Position numbers and translations under genes: made by a program. Positions 1 to 7,670 of a stretch of DNA of 10,192 bases are shown piece after piece. Numbering within the stretch: position 1 is the stretch's first letter; the number at the start of each line of letters is the position of its first letter. Origin of the DNA: Actinomycetes bacterium (GTDB taxonomy: Bacteria > Actinomycetota > Actinomycetes > Actinomycetales > Cellulomonadaceae); the NCBI GenBank assembly GCA_021793115.1, contig JAJYTJ010000135.1, positions 1-10,192 of the forward strand. The letters are read 5' to 3'. Under the pieces are notes generated by a model that saw only the letters and a list, made by a program, of their open reading frames with translations, searched no databases and had not been told where the DNA came from.

Positions 1-41
1 GGGTTCGTCGAACGCCGCGAAACGCAGGACTTCGAGCAGAG

Positions 42-362
42 ATGAGCAGCAACGTGGTGTACGCGATCGTCAAGGCGGGCGGCCGCCAGGAGAAGGTCGC
101 CGTGGGCGACATCGTCGTGGTCGACCGTCTCCGGGCGCAGCCGGGCGAGTCCGTCACGCTGCCCGCGCTCATGCTGGTGGACGGCGAGAAGATCACCACC
201 GACTCGGCCGCCCTCGCGAAGGTCACGGTGAGCGCCGAGGTCGTGCGCGACGAGCGCGGGCCGAAGATCGCGATCCTGCGGTTCAAGAACAAGTCCGGCT
301 ACCGGCGCCGTCAGGGTCACCGTCAGGACCTGACCCGCCTCAAGGTCACCGCCATCAGCTGA
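42..362 (+). CDS. rplU: 50S ribosomal protein L21
   Basis: Structural protein of the large ribosomal subunit that binds 23S rRNA. The 106-aa product has the expected family length. It shows the conserved N-terminal [13 protein letters not shown] block (residues 7-19) and the C-terminal [14 protein letters not shown] block (about 82-95), a basic rRNA-binding hallmark of L21. The ATG at 42 has only a weak upstream purine stretch. The in-frame GTGs at 54 and 57 would give a product starting directly at VYAIVKAGG, so the first four or five residues are uncertain. rpmA follows 39 bp downstream, the universal L21-L27 pairing. A 5-bp inverted repeat (AGCCC/GGGCT, 362-374) overlaps the stop codon; it is too small to call a terminator. 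Only 41 bp of leader are visible, so the operon promoter is outside the window. Confidence 0.97.
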   Translation: MSSNVVYAIVKAGGRQEKVAVGDIVVVDRLRAQPGESVTLPALMLVDGEKITTDSAALAKVTVSAEVVRDERGPKIAILRFKNKSGYRRRQGHRQDLTRLKVTAIS

Positions 363-401
363 GCCCTCCGGGCTACGCACAGGGAACCAGGAGAGTTCGA
401 C

Positions 402-656
402 ATGGCACACAAGAAGGGCGCGAGCTCCTCGCGCAACGGTCGCGACTCGAACGCGCAGCGCCTCGGCGTCAAGCGGTTCGGCGGTCAGGTCGTCAAGGCC
501 GGCGAGATCATCGTCCGCCAGCACGGCACGCACTTCCACCCCGGCAACAACGTCGGCCGCGGCGGGGACGACACCCTGTTCGCGCTGACGGCGGGCGCGG
601 TCACGTTCGGCACGCGCCGGGGCCGCAAGGTCATCGACATCGTCGAGCAGGCCTGA
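402..656 (+). CDS. rpmA: 50S ribosomal protein L27
   Basis: Large-subunit ribosomal protein whose N-terminal tail reaches toward the peptidyl-transferase centre. The 84-aa product begins [16 protein letters not shown], the classic L27 start. There is no N-terminal extension of the kind that is cleaved in Firmicutes, so the mature protein begins at its final N-terminus. The conserved [10 protein letters not shown] (residues 21-30), [14 protein letters not shown] (39-52) and [11 protein letters not shown] blocks are intact. A good Shine-Dalgarno sequence (AGGAGAG, 389-395) sits 6 bp before the ATG. It is co-transcribed with rplU, and the hairpin at 669-711 lies just past the stop. Confidence 0.98.
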   Translation: MAHKKGASSSRNGRDSNAQRLGVKRFGGQVVKAGEIIVRQHGTHFHPGNNVGRGGDDTLFALTAGAVTFGTRRGRKVIDIVEQA

Positions 657-668
657 GCGCAGCTCTTC

Positions 669-711
669 GCGAAGGGGCGCACCGCGACAGATCGCGGGGG
701 CGCCCCTTCGC
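669..711 (+). terminator. hairpin terminator after rpmA
   Basis: A perfect 12-bp inverted repeat (GCGAAGGGGCGC at 669-680, its complement at 700-711) encloses a second 6-bp stem (CCGCGA 682-687 / TCGCGG 692-697) with a 4-nt CAGA loop. The result is a nearly continuous GC-rich hairpin starting 13 nt after the rpmA stop. There is no T-run after it, which is common for actinobacterial terminators. It probably ends or attenuates the rplU-rpmA transcript before obg. Confidence 0.75.
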
Positions 712-744
712 CGTCTCAGCATCGATGGTTCAGGAGGGAGGGAC

Positions 745-2262
745 ATGGCGATCTTCGTCGACCGCGTGGTGCTACATGCCGCCGGAGGTGATGGCGGGGA
801 CGGCTGCGCCTCCATCCATCGTGAGAAGTTCAAGCCGCTCGCCGGGCCCGACGGCGGCAACGGGGGCAACGGTGGTTCGGTGATCCTCGAGGTCGACCCG
901 CAGGTCACCACGTTGCTCGACCTGCAGCACGCGCCGCACCGCCGCGCGCAGCGGGGCACGCAGGGGATGGGCGACCACCATGACGGGGCGAGCGCGCCCG
1001 ACCTCGTCGTGGGAGTCCCGGACGGCACCGTGGTCAAGACCACCGGCGGTGACGTGCTCGCCGATCTCGTCGGGGTCGGCACGCGCTTCGTGGTGGCCGC
1101 CGGGGGGCGTGGTGGCCTCGGCAACGAGGCGCTCGCGTCCGCACGGCGCAAGGCCCCGGGGTTCGCGCTGCTGGGCGAGCCGGGCGAGGAGGCCGAGATC
1201 GTTCTCGAGCTGAAGTCGATCGCCGACGTGGCGCTGGTCGGCTTCCCGAGCGCCGGCAAGTCCTCGCTCGTCGCGGCGATCTCGGCCGCCCGGCCGAAGA
1301 TCGCCGACTACCCCTTCACCACGCTGGTGCCCAACCTCGGCGTGGTGCAGGCCGCCCAGTCGCGGTTCACCGTGGCGGACGTGCCGGGTCTGATCCCCGG
1401 CGCCTCGCAGGGCAAGGGCCTGGGCCTGGAGTTCCTGCGACACATCGAGCGGTGCGCGGTCGTCGTGCACGTGCTGGACTGCGCGACGCTCGAGCCGGGC
1501 CGCGACCCGCTGACCGACCTGGACGTCATCGAGTCCGAGCTCGCCACCTACGCCGGCGACCTCGGCATCGCCGGCGGGCGCGTGCCGCTCATGGAGCGTC
1601 CCCGCATCGTGGTGCTCAACAAGGTGGACGTGCCGGACGGGCGGGAGCTGGCGGAGCTGGTGCGGCCGCAGCTGCTCGAGCGCGGCCTGCCGGTGTTCGA
1701 GATCTCGGCGGCGACCCACGAGGGGTTGCGGCCGCTGACGTTCGCGCTCGCCGAGCTCGTCGAGCAGGCGCGCGCGGCGGCACCGGCGCCTGCGGCGACG
1801 CGGACCGTGCTGCGGCCCCGGGCGGTCGACGACGCCGGGTTCACCGTCACGCGACGCGAGGAGGGCGACGGCGTCTACTTCGCCGTGCGCGGCTCCAAGC
1901 CGGAGCGCTGGGTGCGTCAGACCAACTTCTCGAACGACGAGGCCGTCGGCTACCTGGCGGACCGGTTGGCGCGGCTGGGTGTCGAGGAGAAGCTGCTCGA
2001 GGCCGGCGCGGTCGCGGGTGACGAGGTCCGCATCGGGCCGGAGGAGAACGCGGTGGTCTTCGACTGGGAGCCGACGCTGCTCACCGGCTCCGAGCTGCTC
2101 GGCGGGCCTCGCGGCACGGACCCGCGTCTGGCGGAGGGTGAGCGGCCGACCCGCGGCGAGAAGCGTGCGGAGTTCAAGGAGCGGATGGACGCCAAGGCGG
2201 CGGCCCGCGCCGCGCTGTGGACCGAGCGCGAGGCCGGCCACTGGTCGACGCCGGACGAGTGA
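745..2262 (+). CDS. obg: GTPase Obg/CgtA
   Basis: Ribosome-associated GTPase involved in 50S assembly and the stress and growth response. The 505-aa product has the full three-part Obg architecture. Residues 2-158 are the glycine-rich Obg fold ([26 protein letters not shown]). The G domain runs from about 160 to 340, with G1 GFPSAGKSS (166-174), G2 YPFTT (189-193), G3 DVPG (212-215), G4 NKVD (292-295) and G5 SAA (321-323). A C-terminal OCT domain lies at about 350-445. Past this is a charged tail of about 60 residues, as in other actinobacterial Obg proteins but absent from the shortest ones. The start is supported by a strong SD (AGGAGGGAGG, 732-741) close to the ATG. It sits downstream of rpmA as in most bacteria, but the hairpin at 669-711 suggests partly separate expression. 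Confidence 0.97.
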   Translation: MAIFVDRVVLHAAGGDGGDGCASIHREKFKPLAGPDGGNGGNGGSVILEVDPQVTTLLDLQHAPHRRAQRGTQGMGDHHDGASAPDLVVGVPDGTVVKTTGGDVLADLVGVGTRFVVAAGGRGGLGNEALASARRKAPGFALLGEPGEEAEIVLELKSIADVALVGFPSAGKSSLVAAISAARPKIADYPFTTLVPNLGVVQAAQSRFTVADVPGLIPGASQGKGLGLEFLRHIERCAVVVHVLDCATLEPGRDPLTDLDVIESELATYAGDLGIAGGRVPLMERPRIVVLNKVDVPDGRELAELVRPQLLERGLPVFEISAATHEGLRPLTFALAELVEQARAAAPAPAATRTVLRPRAVDDAGFTVTRREEGDGVYFAVRGSKPERWVRQTNFSNDEAVGYLADRLARLGVEEKLLEAGAVAGDEVRIGPEENAVVFDWEPTLLTGSELLGGPRGTDPRLAEGERPTRGEKRAEFKERMDAKAAARAALWTEREAGHWSTPDE

Positions 2263-2263
2263 G

Positions 2264-2317
2264 CCACCCCGCCCACCACTTCACCCCCGGACGCTGGGGG
2301 TGGTGGGGCGGGGGTGG
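2264..2317 (+). terminator. long imperfect hairpin after obg
   Basis: Beginning two bases after the obg stop, a C-rich arm (2264-2287) pairs with a G-rich arm (2296-2317). The pairings are CCA 2264-2266 / TGG 2315-2317; CCCC 2267-2270 / GGGG 2310-2313; G2271 / C2309; CCC 2272-2274 / GGG 2305-2307; ACCAC 2275-2279 / GTGGT 2300-2304; CCCC 2284-2287 / GGGG 2296-2299. G2314, G2308 and TTCA 2280-2283 are bulged. The loop is about 8 nt. No T-run follows. It may terminate the obg transcript, or act as a structured leader for proB, whose SD begins 5 nt later. The pairing is read directly; the function is inferred. Confidence 0.55.
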
Positions 2318-2330
2318 CGGTGGGGGAGGA
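2296..2330 (+). promoter_or_regulatory. G-quadruplex motif overlapping the proB SD
   Basis: Four G-runs on the coding strand, GGGGG (2296-2300), GGGG (2305-2308), GGGGG (2310-2314) and GGGGG (2322-2326), are separated by loops of 4, 1 and 7 nt. This satisfies the standard G-quadruplex pattern even with four tetrads. The last run is part of the proB Shine-Dalgarno GGGGGAGGA (2322-2330). The first three runs also form the 3' arm of the hairpin at 2264-2317, so the two structures would compete. The motif is seen; any regulatory role is inference. Confidence 0.35.
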
Positions 2331-2338
2331 TGGGGTCC

Positions 2339-3496
2339 GTGAGCGCCGCGCCACTCGTCAGCCGCAGCCAGCTGCCGTCGGCGCAGCGGATCGTCGTGAA
2401 GGTGGGCTCGTCGTCGCTGACGGACACGCACGGCCACCTCGACCCGGAGCGGCTGCACGCCCTGGTCGACGTGCTCGCCGCGCGCCGCGCCGCCGGCCAG
2501 CAGGTGGTGCTGGTCTCGTCGGGCGCCATCGCCTCCGGGATGGCGCCGCTGGGACTGGCGTCCCGCCCCCGCGACCTCGCCACGCAGCAGGCAGCGGCCT
2601 CGGTGGGGCAGGGCCGGCTCATCGCGCACTACACGTCCGCGTTCCACGCGCACGGGCTGCACGTGGCCCAGGTGCTGCTCACCGCCGACGACACGGTGCG
2701 CCGCGGCCACTACCGCAACGCTTTCCGCGCGCTGGCCCGCCTGCTGGACCTCGGCGTGGTGCCGGTGGTCAACGAGAACGACGCCGTCGCCACCGAGGAG
2801 ATCCGGTTCGGTGACAACGACCGGCTCGCCGCGCTGGTCTCGCACCTGGTGCACGCGGACGCGCTGGTGCTGCTGACCGACGTCGACGGGCTGTACACCG
2901 GCCCACCCGCCCGGCCGGGCTCGCGGCGCATCGCCGCCGTGCACGGGCCGGCCGAGCTGGACGGCATCGAGGTCACCGCGCGCGGCTCCGCGGTGGGCAC
3001 GGGCGGCATGGTGACGAAGCTGGAGTCGGTGGCGATCGCCACCGGGACCGGCATCCCCGTGGTGCTGACCTCGGCGGCGCAGGCCGCGGCGGCGCTCGCC
3101 GGCGAGGACGTCGGCACGTGGTTCGCGGCGACCGGCAAGCGGGCACCCATCCGGCTGCTGTGGCTGGCGCACGCGGCACGGCCGCGCGGGCGGCTGGTGC
3201 TCGACGAGGGAGCCGTGCGGGCGGTCGTCGAACGGCACAAGTCGCTGCTGCCGGCGGGCGTCACCGCCGTCGAGGGCGAGTTCGAGCCGGGGGACCCGGT
3301 GGAGCTCGTCGGACCGGACGGCGCGGTCGTGGCGCGCGGGCTGGTCGCGTACGCCTCCGACGAGGTGCCGGGGCTGCTCGGGCGGTCGACCGCGGCGTTG
3401 CGCGCCGAGCTGGGCCCCGGGTACGACCGCGAGCTGGTCCATCAGGATGACCTGGTCCGGGTGCGTCGCCGTGCGAAAGCTACCCTGGGCGGGTGA
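2339..3496 (+). CDS. proB: glutamate 5-kinase
   Basis: Phosphorylates L-glutamate to gamma-glutamyl phosphate, the first and normally proline-inhibited step of proline synthesis. The 385-aa product has an amino-acid-kinase domain (about 15-260): VVKVGSSSL (19-27), SSGAIASG (60-67), NENDAV (145-150), FGDND (157-161) and GTGGM with K227. A C-terminal PUA domain (about 285-375) matches the long E. coli-type enzyme. I chose the GTG at 2339 because GGGGGAGGA (2322-2330) is 8 bp upstream. The in-frame ATG at 2330 would overlap that SD and add three residues. The stop overlaps the proA start by 4 bp (GTGA), so the two are translationally coupled, matching ProB-ProA complex formation known in other bacteria. 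The leader carries a hairpin and a G-quadruplex motif. Confidence 0.96.
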   Translation: MSAAPLVSRSQLPSAQRIVVKVGSSSLTDTHGHLDPERLHALVDVLAARRAAGQQVVLVSSGAIASGMAPLGLASRPRDLATQQAAASVGQGRLIAHYTSAFHAHGLHVAQVLLTADDTVRRGHYRNAFRALARLLDLGVVPVVNENDAVATEEIRFGDNDRLAALVSHLVHADALVLLTDVDGLYTGPPARPGSRRIAAVHGPAELDGIEVTARGSAVGTGGMVTKLESVAIATGTGIPVVLTSAAQAAAALAGEDVGTWFAATGKRAPIRLLWLAHAARPRGRLVLDEGAVRAVVERHKSLLPAGVTAVEGEFEPGDPVELVGPDGAVVARGLVAYASDEVPGLLGRSTAALRAELGPGYDRELVHQDDLVRVRRRAKATLGG

Positions 3497-4803
3497 CGTC
3501 GCCCGTGCAGACCGCCGACCTCGAGCCACCGTCCCTCGACGCCGGAGGGGAGGCCGTGCTCGACGTCGCACGGCGCGCCAAGACCGCCTCCCGCACGCTG
3601 GCCACAGCGACCCGCACGACGAAGGACGCCGCGCTGTGCGCGATGGCCGACGCGCTGGTCGCCGCCGGTGACGCCCTCCTCGCCGCCAACGGGCAGGACG
3701 TGGCGCGCGGCCGCGCGCGCGGCATGAGCGACGGCCTCGTGGACCGGCTGACGCTGACCTCCGCCCGGATCGAGGGCATGGCCGGCGCGTTGCGCGAGCT
3801 GTCCGGCTTGCCGGACCCGGTCGGCGAGGTGGTGCGGGGGTCGACCCTCCCGAACGGGCTGCGGCTGCGCCAGGTGCGGGTGCCGATGGGGGTCGTCGGC
3901 ATGATCTACGAGGCGCGGCCCAACGTCACCGTCGACGCTGCCGGGCTGGCCCTGAAGAGCGGCAACGCGGTGATCCTGCGGGGCGGGACGGCGGCGGCGC
4001 GGTCCAACGAGGTCATCGTGTCCGCGCTGCGCGGCGCGCTGACCGGCCAGGGGCTGCCGGCCGACCTGGTGCAGTCGATCGACGCGTGGGGTCGCAGCGG
4101 CTCGGTGGCGCTCATGCACGCCCGCGGTGTGGTGGACGTGCTGGTGCCCCGCGGCGGCGCCGACCTCATCGCCACCGTGGTGCGCGAGGCGAGCGTGCCG
4201 GTGATCGAGACGGGCGTCGGCAACTGCCACCTCTACGTCGACGCCGGCGCCGACGTCACCGCCGCGATCGGCATCCTCCTGAACGGCAAGACGCAGCGGG
4301 TGGGTGTCTGCAACGCCTTGGAGACGCTCCTGGTGCACCGCGACGTGGCCGACGAGCTGCTTCCGGCGGCGCTCGCGGCGCTCGCGGCGGCCGGAGTCAC
4401 GGTGCACGGCGACGAGCGCACGCTGGCGTCCGTGCCGGCCGGGGCGCCGGCGCTGCCGGCCACCGACGAGGACTGGGCGACCGAGTACCTGTCGCTGGAC
4501 ATCGCGGTGCGGGTGGTGGACGACCTCGACGCGGCGCTCGAGCACATCCGCACCTGGAGCTCGGGGCACACTGAGGTGATCTGCACCCGTGACCTGCGCT
4601 CGGCGGACCGGTTCGTCGCGGAGGTGGACTCCGCCGCCGTCATGGTCAACGCCTCGAGCCGGTTCACCGACGGTGGCCAGCTGGGCCTGGGCGCCGAGAT
4701 CGGCATCTCCACGCAGAAGCTGCACGCCCGCGGTCCGATGGGCCTGGCGGAGCTGACGACGACGAAGTGGATCGTGCACGGCGACGGTCACGTGCGTCCT
4801 TGA
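3493..4803 (+). CDS. proA: glutamate-5-semialdehyde dehydrogenase (gamma-glutamyl phosphate reductase)
   Basis: NADPH-dependent reduction of gamma-glutamyl phosphate to glutamate semialdehyde, the second step of proline synthesis. The 436-aa product is slightly longer than the usual 415-420 aa, through an N-terminal stretch of about 20 residues. It shows the conserved [13 protein letters not shown] block (137-149), [12 protein letters not shown] (154-165), the catalytic cysteine in [11 protein letters not shown] (C273), and the C-terminal [20 protein letters not shown] signature (385-404). The GTG start overlaps the proB stop in a 4-bp GTGA, which fixes the start and implies re-initiation by the same ribosomes. 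Nothing is missing or unusual. Confidence 0.97.
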   Translation: MTSPVQTADLEPPSLDAGGEAVLDVARRAKTASRTLATATRTTKDAALCAMADALVAAGDALLAANGQDVARGRARGMSDGLVDRLTLTSARIEGMAGALRELSGLPDPVGEVVRGSTLPNGLRLRQVRVPMGVVGMIYEARPNVTVDAAGLALKSGNAVILRGGTAAARSNEVIVSALRGALTGQGLPADLVQSIDAWGRSGSVALMHARGVVDVLVPRGGADLIATVVREASVPVIETGVGNCHLYVDAGADVTAAIGILLNGKTQRVGVCNALETLLVHRDVADELLPAALAALAAAGVTVHGDERTLASVPAGAPALPATDEDWATEYLSLDIAVRVVDDLDAALEHIRTWSSGHTEVICTRDLRSADRFVAEVDSAAVMVNASSRFTDGGQLGLGAEIGISTQKLHARGPMGLAELTTTKWIVHGDGHVRP

Positions 4804-4857
4804 GCCTTGCGCGGGGCGTGAGAGAATCGACAACCTATGCCCGTCGAAGGAGGACCC

Positions 4858-5001
4858 GTGCACGCTGCCCTGAGTGCCGCCGAGGCTGCCGCCCGGCAGC
4901 TGCCCTTCCCGCCGGTCGTCTTCGGCATCGGGGCCTTCGCGGGGCTCGTCGCGCTGCTGCTCATCACCTACGCGTTCCGCAACGCGGGTTCGCGGCACTG
5001 A
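4858..5001 (+). CDS. 47-aa single-pass membrane protein
   Basis: A small ORF fills the proA-nadD gap. A strong SD (AAGGAGG, 4847-4853) lies 4 bp before the GTG at 4858. The product has a short N-terminal part rich in Ala (MHAALSAAEAAARQLPFPP), a hydrophobic helix at about residues 19-38 (VVFGIGAFAGLVALLLITYA) and a basic tail FRNAGSRH. This predicts one membrane segment with the C-terminus in the cytoplasm by the positive-inside rule. An in-frame ATG at 4837 would make 54 aa but leaves the SD inside the gene. I recall similar short membrane proteins at this position in other Micrococcales but cannot verify that here. Its function is unknown. It ends 18 bp before nadD, so it probably shares its transcript. 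Confidence 0.75.
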   Translation: MHAALSAAEAAARQLPFPPVVFGIGAFAGLVALLLITYAFRNAGSRH

Positions 5002-5019
5002 GGCGACCGTGCTGAGCCG

Positions 5020-5613
5020 ATGAACCGACCGCGACTGGGCGTGATGGGCGGCACGTTCGACCCCGTCCACCACGGCCACCTCGTGGCGGCCAGCGAGGTC
5101 GCCGCCGAGTTCGGCCTCGACGAGGTGATCTTCGTCCCGACCGGCAAGCCGTCCTTCAAGCAGCAGCAGGACGTCACGCTGCCGGAGCACCGGTACCTCA
5201 TGACGGTCATCGCGACGGCGTCGAACCCGCAGTTCACGGTGAGCCGCGTCGACATCGACCGGCAGGCGCTGACGTACACGGTGGACACGCTGCGCGACCT
5301 GGCGACCCAGCGGGCGGGCGCCGACTTCTTCTTCATCACGGGGGCCGATGCCCTCGAGCAGATCCTCACGTGGAAGGATGCCGACGAGCTGTTCTCCATG
5401 GCGCACTTCGTCGGGGTCACGCGGCCCGGGCACGCGCTGACGGTCGACGGCTTGCCGGGGGAGCACGTGAGCGTGCTCGAGGTCCCCGCGCTGGCGATCT
5501 CGTCCACCGACATCCGGGCCCGTGTCCGCGCGGGCAAGCCGGTCTGGTACCTCGTGCCGGACGGGGTCGTGCAGTACATCGCGAAGTACGGGTTGTATCG
5601 AGGTCTGTCATGA
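5020..5613 (+). CDS. nadD: nicotinate-nucleotide adenylyltransferase
   Basis: Transfers AMP from ATP to nicotinate mononucleotide to make deamido-NAD, an essential cytoplasmic step of NAD synthesis. The 197-aa product has the nucleotidyltransferase signature [11 protein letters not shown] (residues 10-20, with the HxGH motif) and the C-terminal [10 protein letters not shown] block (160-169, the SSTxxR motif). It ends with the [17 protein letters not shown] segment typical of NadD. The ATG at 5020 lacks a clear SD, but it lies only a few codons before the invariant GVMGGTFDP core, so later starts would cut into the fold. Expression may depend on coupling to the small membrane ORF 18 bp upstream. 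Its stop overlaps the next start (ATGA, 5610-5613). Confidence 0.96.
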   Translation: MNRPRLGVMGGTFDPVHHGHLVAASEVAAEFGLDEVIFVPTGKPSFKQQQDVTLPEHRYLMTVIATASNPQFTVSRVDIDRQALTYTVDTLRDLATQRAGADFFFITGADALEQILTWKDADELFSMAHFVGVTRPGHALTVDGLPGEHVSVLEVPALAISSTDIRARVRAGKPVWYLVPDGVVQYIAKYGLYRGLS

Positions 5614-7265
5614 GCGAAGCCGGAGAGCACCGCAGCCGTCGCGACATGCGGTCGACCGCCGACGGCCAGGCGCAGCAGACGCCTGCGCCGCCGCGGGCCC
5701 CGGAGTGGTTGACGTCCGCCGTGCCGACCACCTCCACGGGCGAGCGCGCGGCCGTCCCCGGCTCGCGCCGTGCGCTGCGCCAGAGCGGCGCCACGGGGGC
5801 CGTGCCGCAGGCCCCGGCTGCTGCCGAGCGGCCGTCGTCGCGGGCAGCGGGCGGCTCCGCAGCCAGCACACCGCTGTGGGCCTCGTCACCGCGCCCGGAC
5901 GCGCTGCCCTCGCGCCGTCCGGCGCCCGGCACGACGAACCCCGAGGCCGCCGCCGACACCGGCCACCCCGGACGGCGTTCGGCCCACGACGGCGGGGGGA
6001 CTCCCGGTCGCCGTTCGGCCTTCGACCCTGCAGCCACCACGAGCGGGTTCGCCGGCGGGCTGACCTCCGCCGCGCGGGCGGTCCCACCGACCTCTCCCGT
6101 GCCGCCCGCGGGACGTGCCCCGCAGGCGTCCGGTGGCGCCGCCGCGGCGGCGCGGTCGTCGGCCGGGGCCTCCTCGCCCGCGCTGCCGACGCGCATGCCG
6201 GCCGCGCCCGGCCCGGCGCCGACGAGGACGCCCGCTGGTCGTACCGAGCCGGCGTGGCCCGCATCGTCCTGGTCGGCGTCCGCGACGGCGCCGGGGCCGG
6301 ACGCTGCACCGCCGCGCACCCGCTGGGCGGCGTCGCCCGCCAGCAGCCGGCCGCCCGTGTGGGGTGCCGGGACCACGCCGGACGTCGACCCGGCCACGCC
6401 GCCCGCACCCGCCGGTACCGCCCAGCCGGCGGCCGCTGCGGCTCCTCGCACCCCGACACGCACGTCGGTGACCTCACCGTTCGGGTCCACCCCGTCCGCG
6501 GCAGGGTCGCCGCTCGGGCAGTCGGCCGCTCGGACGTCGTTCGGCCAGTCCACTGCCGGATCACCGGTCGGGCATTCGGCCACGGCGGGCCGCTTCGCGC
6601 CGGTGCCCGCCACGCCGGGCGCGCCGGGCACGCCGGCGCCGACGCCCGCCAACCGCACCGGCTCACCGTTCCCGCCGGTGTCGGGCACCGTGTCCGCTTC
6701 GCCGCAGACTTCCTTCCCGGCCGCCGCTCCCGCGTCGCCGGGCGGTGCCGGACGTGTCGCGCCGGGGCCTGCGGCGACCGCGGTGCCGTCGTCGGCTCCC
6801 GCCGTATGGTCGCCCGCCACGCCGCCGGGTGCGCCAGCAGCGACCGATCGTGTCGCGGCTCCAGGCCCCTCGTTCGGGTCCTGGAGCGCAACCGGGGCAC
6901 CGTCCGGCGCCGTGCCGTCCGCCATGCCGGTCATCCCCAGCGATGCTGGTGCCACGCCGGCGGCGGCGTCGTCGGCCGGTACGCCGTTCCCGAGCCCGGT
7001 CTCGTCCACCGGGTCGCCGTTCCCGAGCACCGGGGCCACCGGCGTCGCCACCCAGGTCGCCACCGACGACGCGGACGACGAGCCCGTGCGCCGCCGTCAC
7101 CCCTATACCTGGCTCCACCTCGTCGTGCTGGCCCTGGTGGCGTTCGTGCTCGGCTTCCTCATCATGGCCCTGTGGCAGCAGGGCAAGACCAACGGCGCTG
7201 GAGGAACCTCCGGCGCCGCCGCGCTCGTCGTCGTGGCGCCGCCCGGTTCGTCGTCCGCCGCCTGA
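5610..7265 (+). CDS. disordered Ala/Pro/Ser/Thr-rich protein with C-terminal membrane segment
   Basis: I do not recognise a named family. The 551-aa protein starts at the ATG overlapping the nadD stop (ATGA), with GAGG 6 bp upstream. Residues 1-490 are low complexity (Ala, Pro, Ser, Thr, Gly), with no cysteine and no lysine. Single tryptophans recur in small-residue contexts (W33, 90, 216, 221, 239, 251, 400, 425). Short repeats include [14 protein letters not shown] (121-127, 133-139), SPLGQS/SFGQS/SPVGHS (300-323) and SPFPP/TPFPS/SPFPS (352, 458, 469). An acidic DDADDE then a basic RRRHP precede one hydrophobic helix (about 501-522) and a tail of about 29 residues. With no signal peptide and arginines before the helix, the long region should be cytoplasmic and the tail outside. 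Good codon-frame integrity over 1.6 kb and operon position support a real gene. Its role is unknown. Confidence 0.85.
   Translation: MSEAGEHRSRRDMRSTADGQAQQTPAPPRAPEWLTSAVPTTSTGERAAVPGSRRALRQSGATGAVPQAPAAAERPSSRAAGGSAASTPLWASSPRPDALPSRRPAPGTTNPEAAADTGHPGRRSAHDGGGTPGRRSAFDPAATTSGFAGGLTSAARAVPPTSPVPPAGRAPQASGGAAAAARSSAGASSPALPTRMPAAPGPAPTRTPAGRTEPAWPASSWSASATAPGPDAAPPRTRWAASPASSRPPVWGAGTTPDVDPATPPAPAGTAQPAAAAAPRTPTRTSVTSPFGSTPSAAGSPLGQSAARTSFGQSTAGSPVGHSATAGRFAPVPATPGAPGTPAPTPANRTGSPFPPVSGTVSASPQTSFPAAAPASPGGAGRVAPGPAATAVPSSAPAVWSPATPPGAPAATDRVAAPGPSFGSWSATGAPSGAVPSAMPVIPSDAGATPAAASSAGTPFPSPVSSTGSPFPSTGATGVATQVATDDADDEPVRRRHPYTWLHLVVLALVAFVLGFLIMALWQQGKTNGAGGTSGAAALVVVAPPGSSSAA
6982..7028 (+). 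repeat. in-frame 14-bp direct repeat
   Basis: CGCCGTTCCCGAGC occurs perfectly at 6982-6995 and 7015-7028, 33 bp apart start to start (11 codons). The copies encode the TPFPS and SPFPS units of the disordered protein. A related segment near 6665 encodes SPFPP. This points to growth of the low-complexity region by short tandem duplication. Confidence 0.7.
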
Positions 7266-7289
7266 CCCAGACCCTCACCAAGGAGCCGC

Positions 7290-7670
7290 GTGCCCGCGAC
7301 CGAACGCGCCGTCGAGCTGGCCATTGCCGCCGCCCGGGCGGCCAGCGACCGCAAGGCCCAGGAGATCATCGCCCTCGACGTCAGCTCGCAGCTGGTGCTG
7401 ACGGACGTGTTCGTCATCGCCTCGGGCACCAACGAGCGGCAGGTCGGCGCGATCGTCGACGCCGTCGAGGAGGCGTTGTTCCGGCTGGGGGCCAAACCCA
7501 TCCGGCGGGAGGGCAAGACGCAGGGCCGATGGGTGCTCGTCGACTTCGGCGACGTCGTGGTTCACGTGCAGCACCAGGAGGACCGGGTCTACTACGCGCT
7601 CGAGCGCCTCTGGAAGGACTGCGCCGCCATCGAGCTGCCGCCGGACGCCCGGGGGGAGGCCGACCGGTGA
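7290..7670 (+). CDS. rsfS: ribosome silencing factor RsfS
   Basis: Binds ribosomal protein L14 and blocks joining of the 30S and 50S subunits when nutrients are scarce. The 126-aa product is a full DUF143/RsfS domain. It has the KAQEIIALDVS segment (22-32), TDVFVIASGTNERQVGAI (38-55) and the highly conserved GRWVLVDFGDVVVHV block (79-93), followed by the YYALERLW helix (101-108). The GTG start has an SD (AAGGAG, 7280-7285) 4 bp upstream. The nadD-rsfS neighbourhood is widely conserved, though here a long hypothetical gene is inserted between them. The stop overlaps the next GTG by 4 bp (GTGA). Confidence 0.95.
   Translation: MPATERAVELAIAAARAASDRKAQEIIALDVSSQLVLTDVFVIASGTNERQVGAIVDAVEEALFRLGAKPIRREGKTQGRWVLVDFGDVVVHVQHQEDRVYYALERLWKDCAAIELPPDARGEADR

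Noticed and set aside
3..13. Inverted repeat GTTCG-T-CGAAC at the left edge
   Set aside because: The one-base centre cannot form a hairpin loop, and the context is cut by the window edge.
362..374. 5-bp inverted repeat AGCCC/GGGCT at the rplU stop
   Set aside because: Too short for a terminator, and rplU and rpmA are expected on one transcript.
772..2241. 489-codon open frame on the minus strand, antisense to obg
   Set aside because: Shadow of a high-GC gene. The product is rich in Arg, Gly and Leu with no domain, and obg in the forward frame is unmistakable.
1979..2338. Extension of proB upstream into obg
   Set aside because: The extra residues are Arg/Ser-rich out-of-frame obg sequence. 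The SD at 2322-2330 and kinase-domain start fix the gene at 2339 (or 2330).
4807..4839. Possible promoter (TTGCGC with GAGAAT or CCTATG) before the small membrane ORF
   Set aside because: Spacings are about 9 or 21 bp, and neither hexamer pair is convincing.
3442..5466. 674-codon minus-strand open frame across proA and nadD
   Set aside because: It crosses three well-supported forward genes, and its composition (His, Arg, Gly, Val rich) is typical of antisense reading of G/C third positions.
5417..7063. 548-codon minus-strand Gly/Ala/Val-rich frame opposite the disordered protein
   Set aside because: Considered because the forward product is low complexity. The forward frame has the nadD-coupled start, an SD and a plausible membrane helix; the reverse frame has neither helix nor SD.
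5522..7666. Long forward open frame upstream of, and continuous with, the histidine phosphatase
   Set aside because: The true phosphatase start is the GTG at 7667 next to the RHG motif. The upstream part is Arg-rich out-of-frame reading of nadD, the disordered gene and rsfS.
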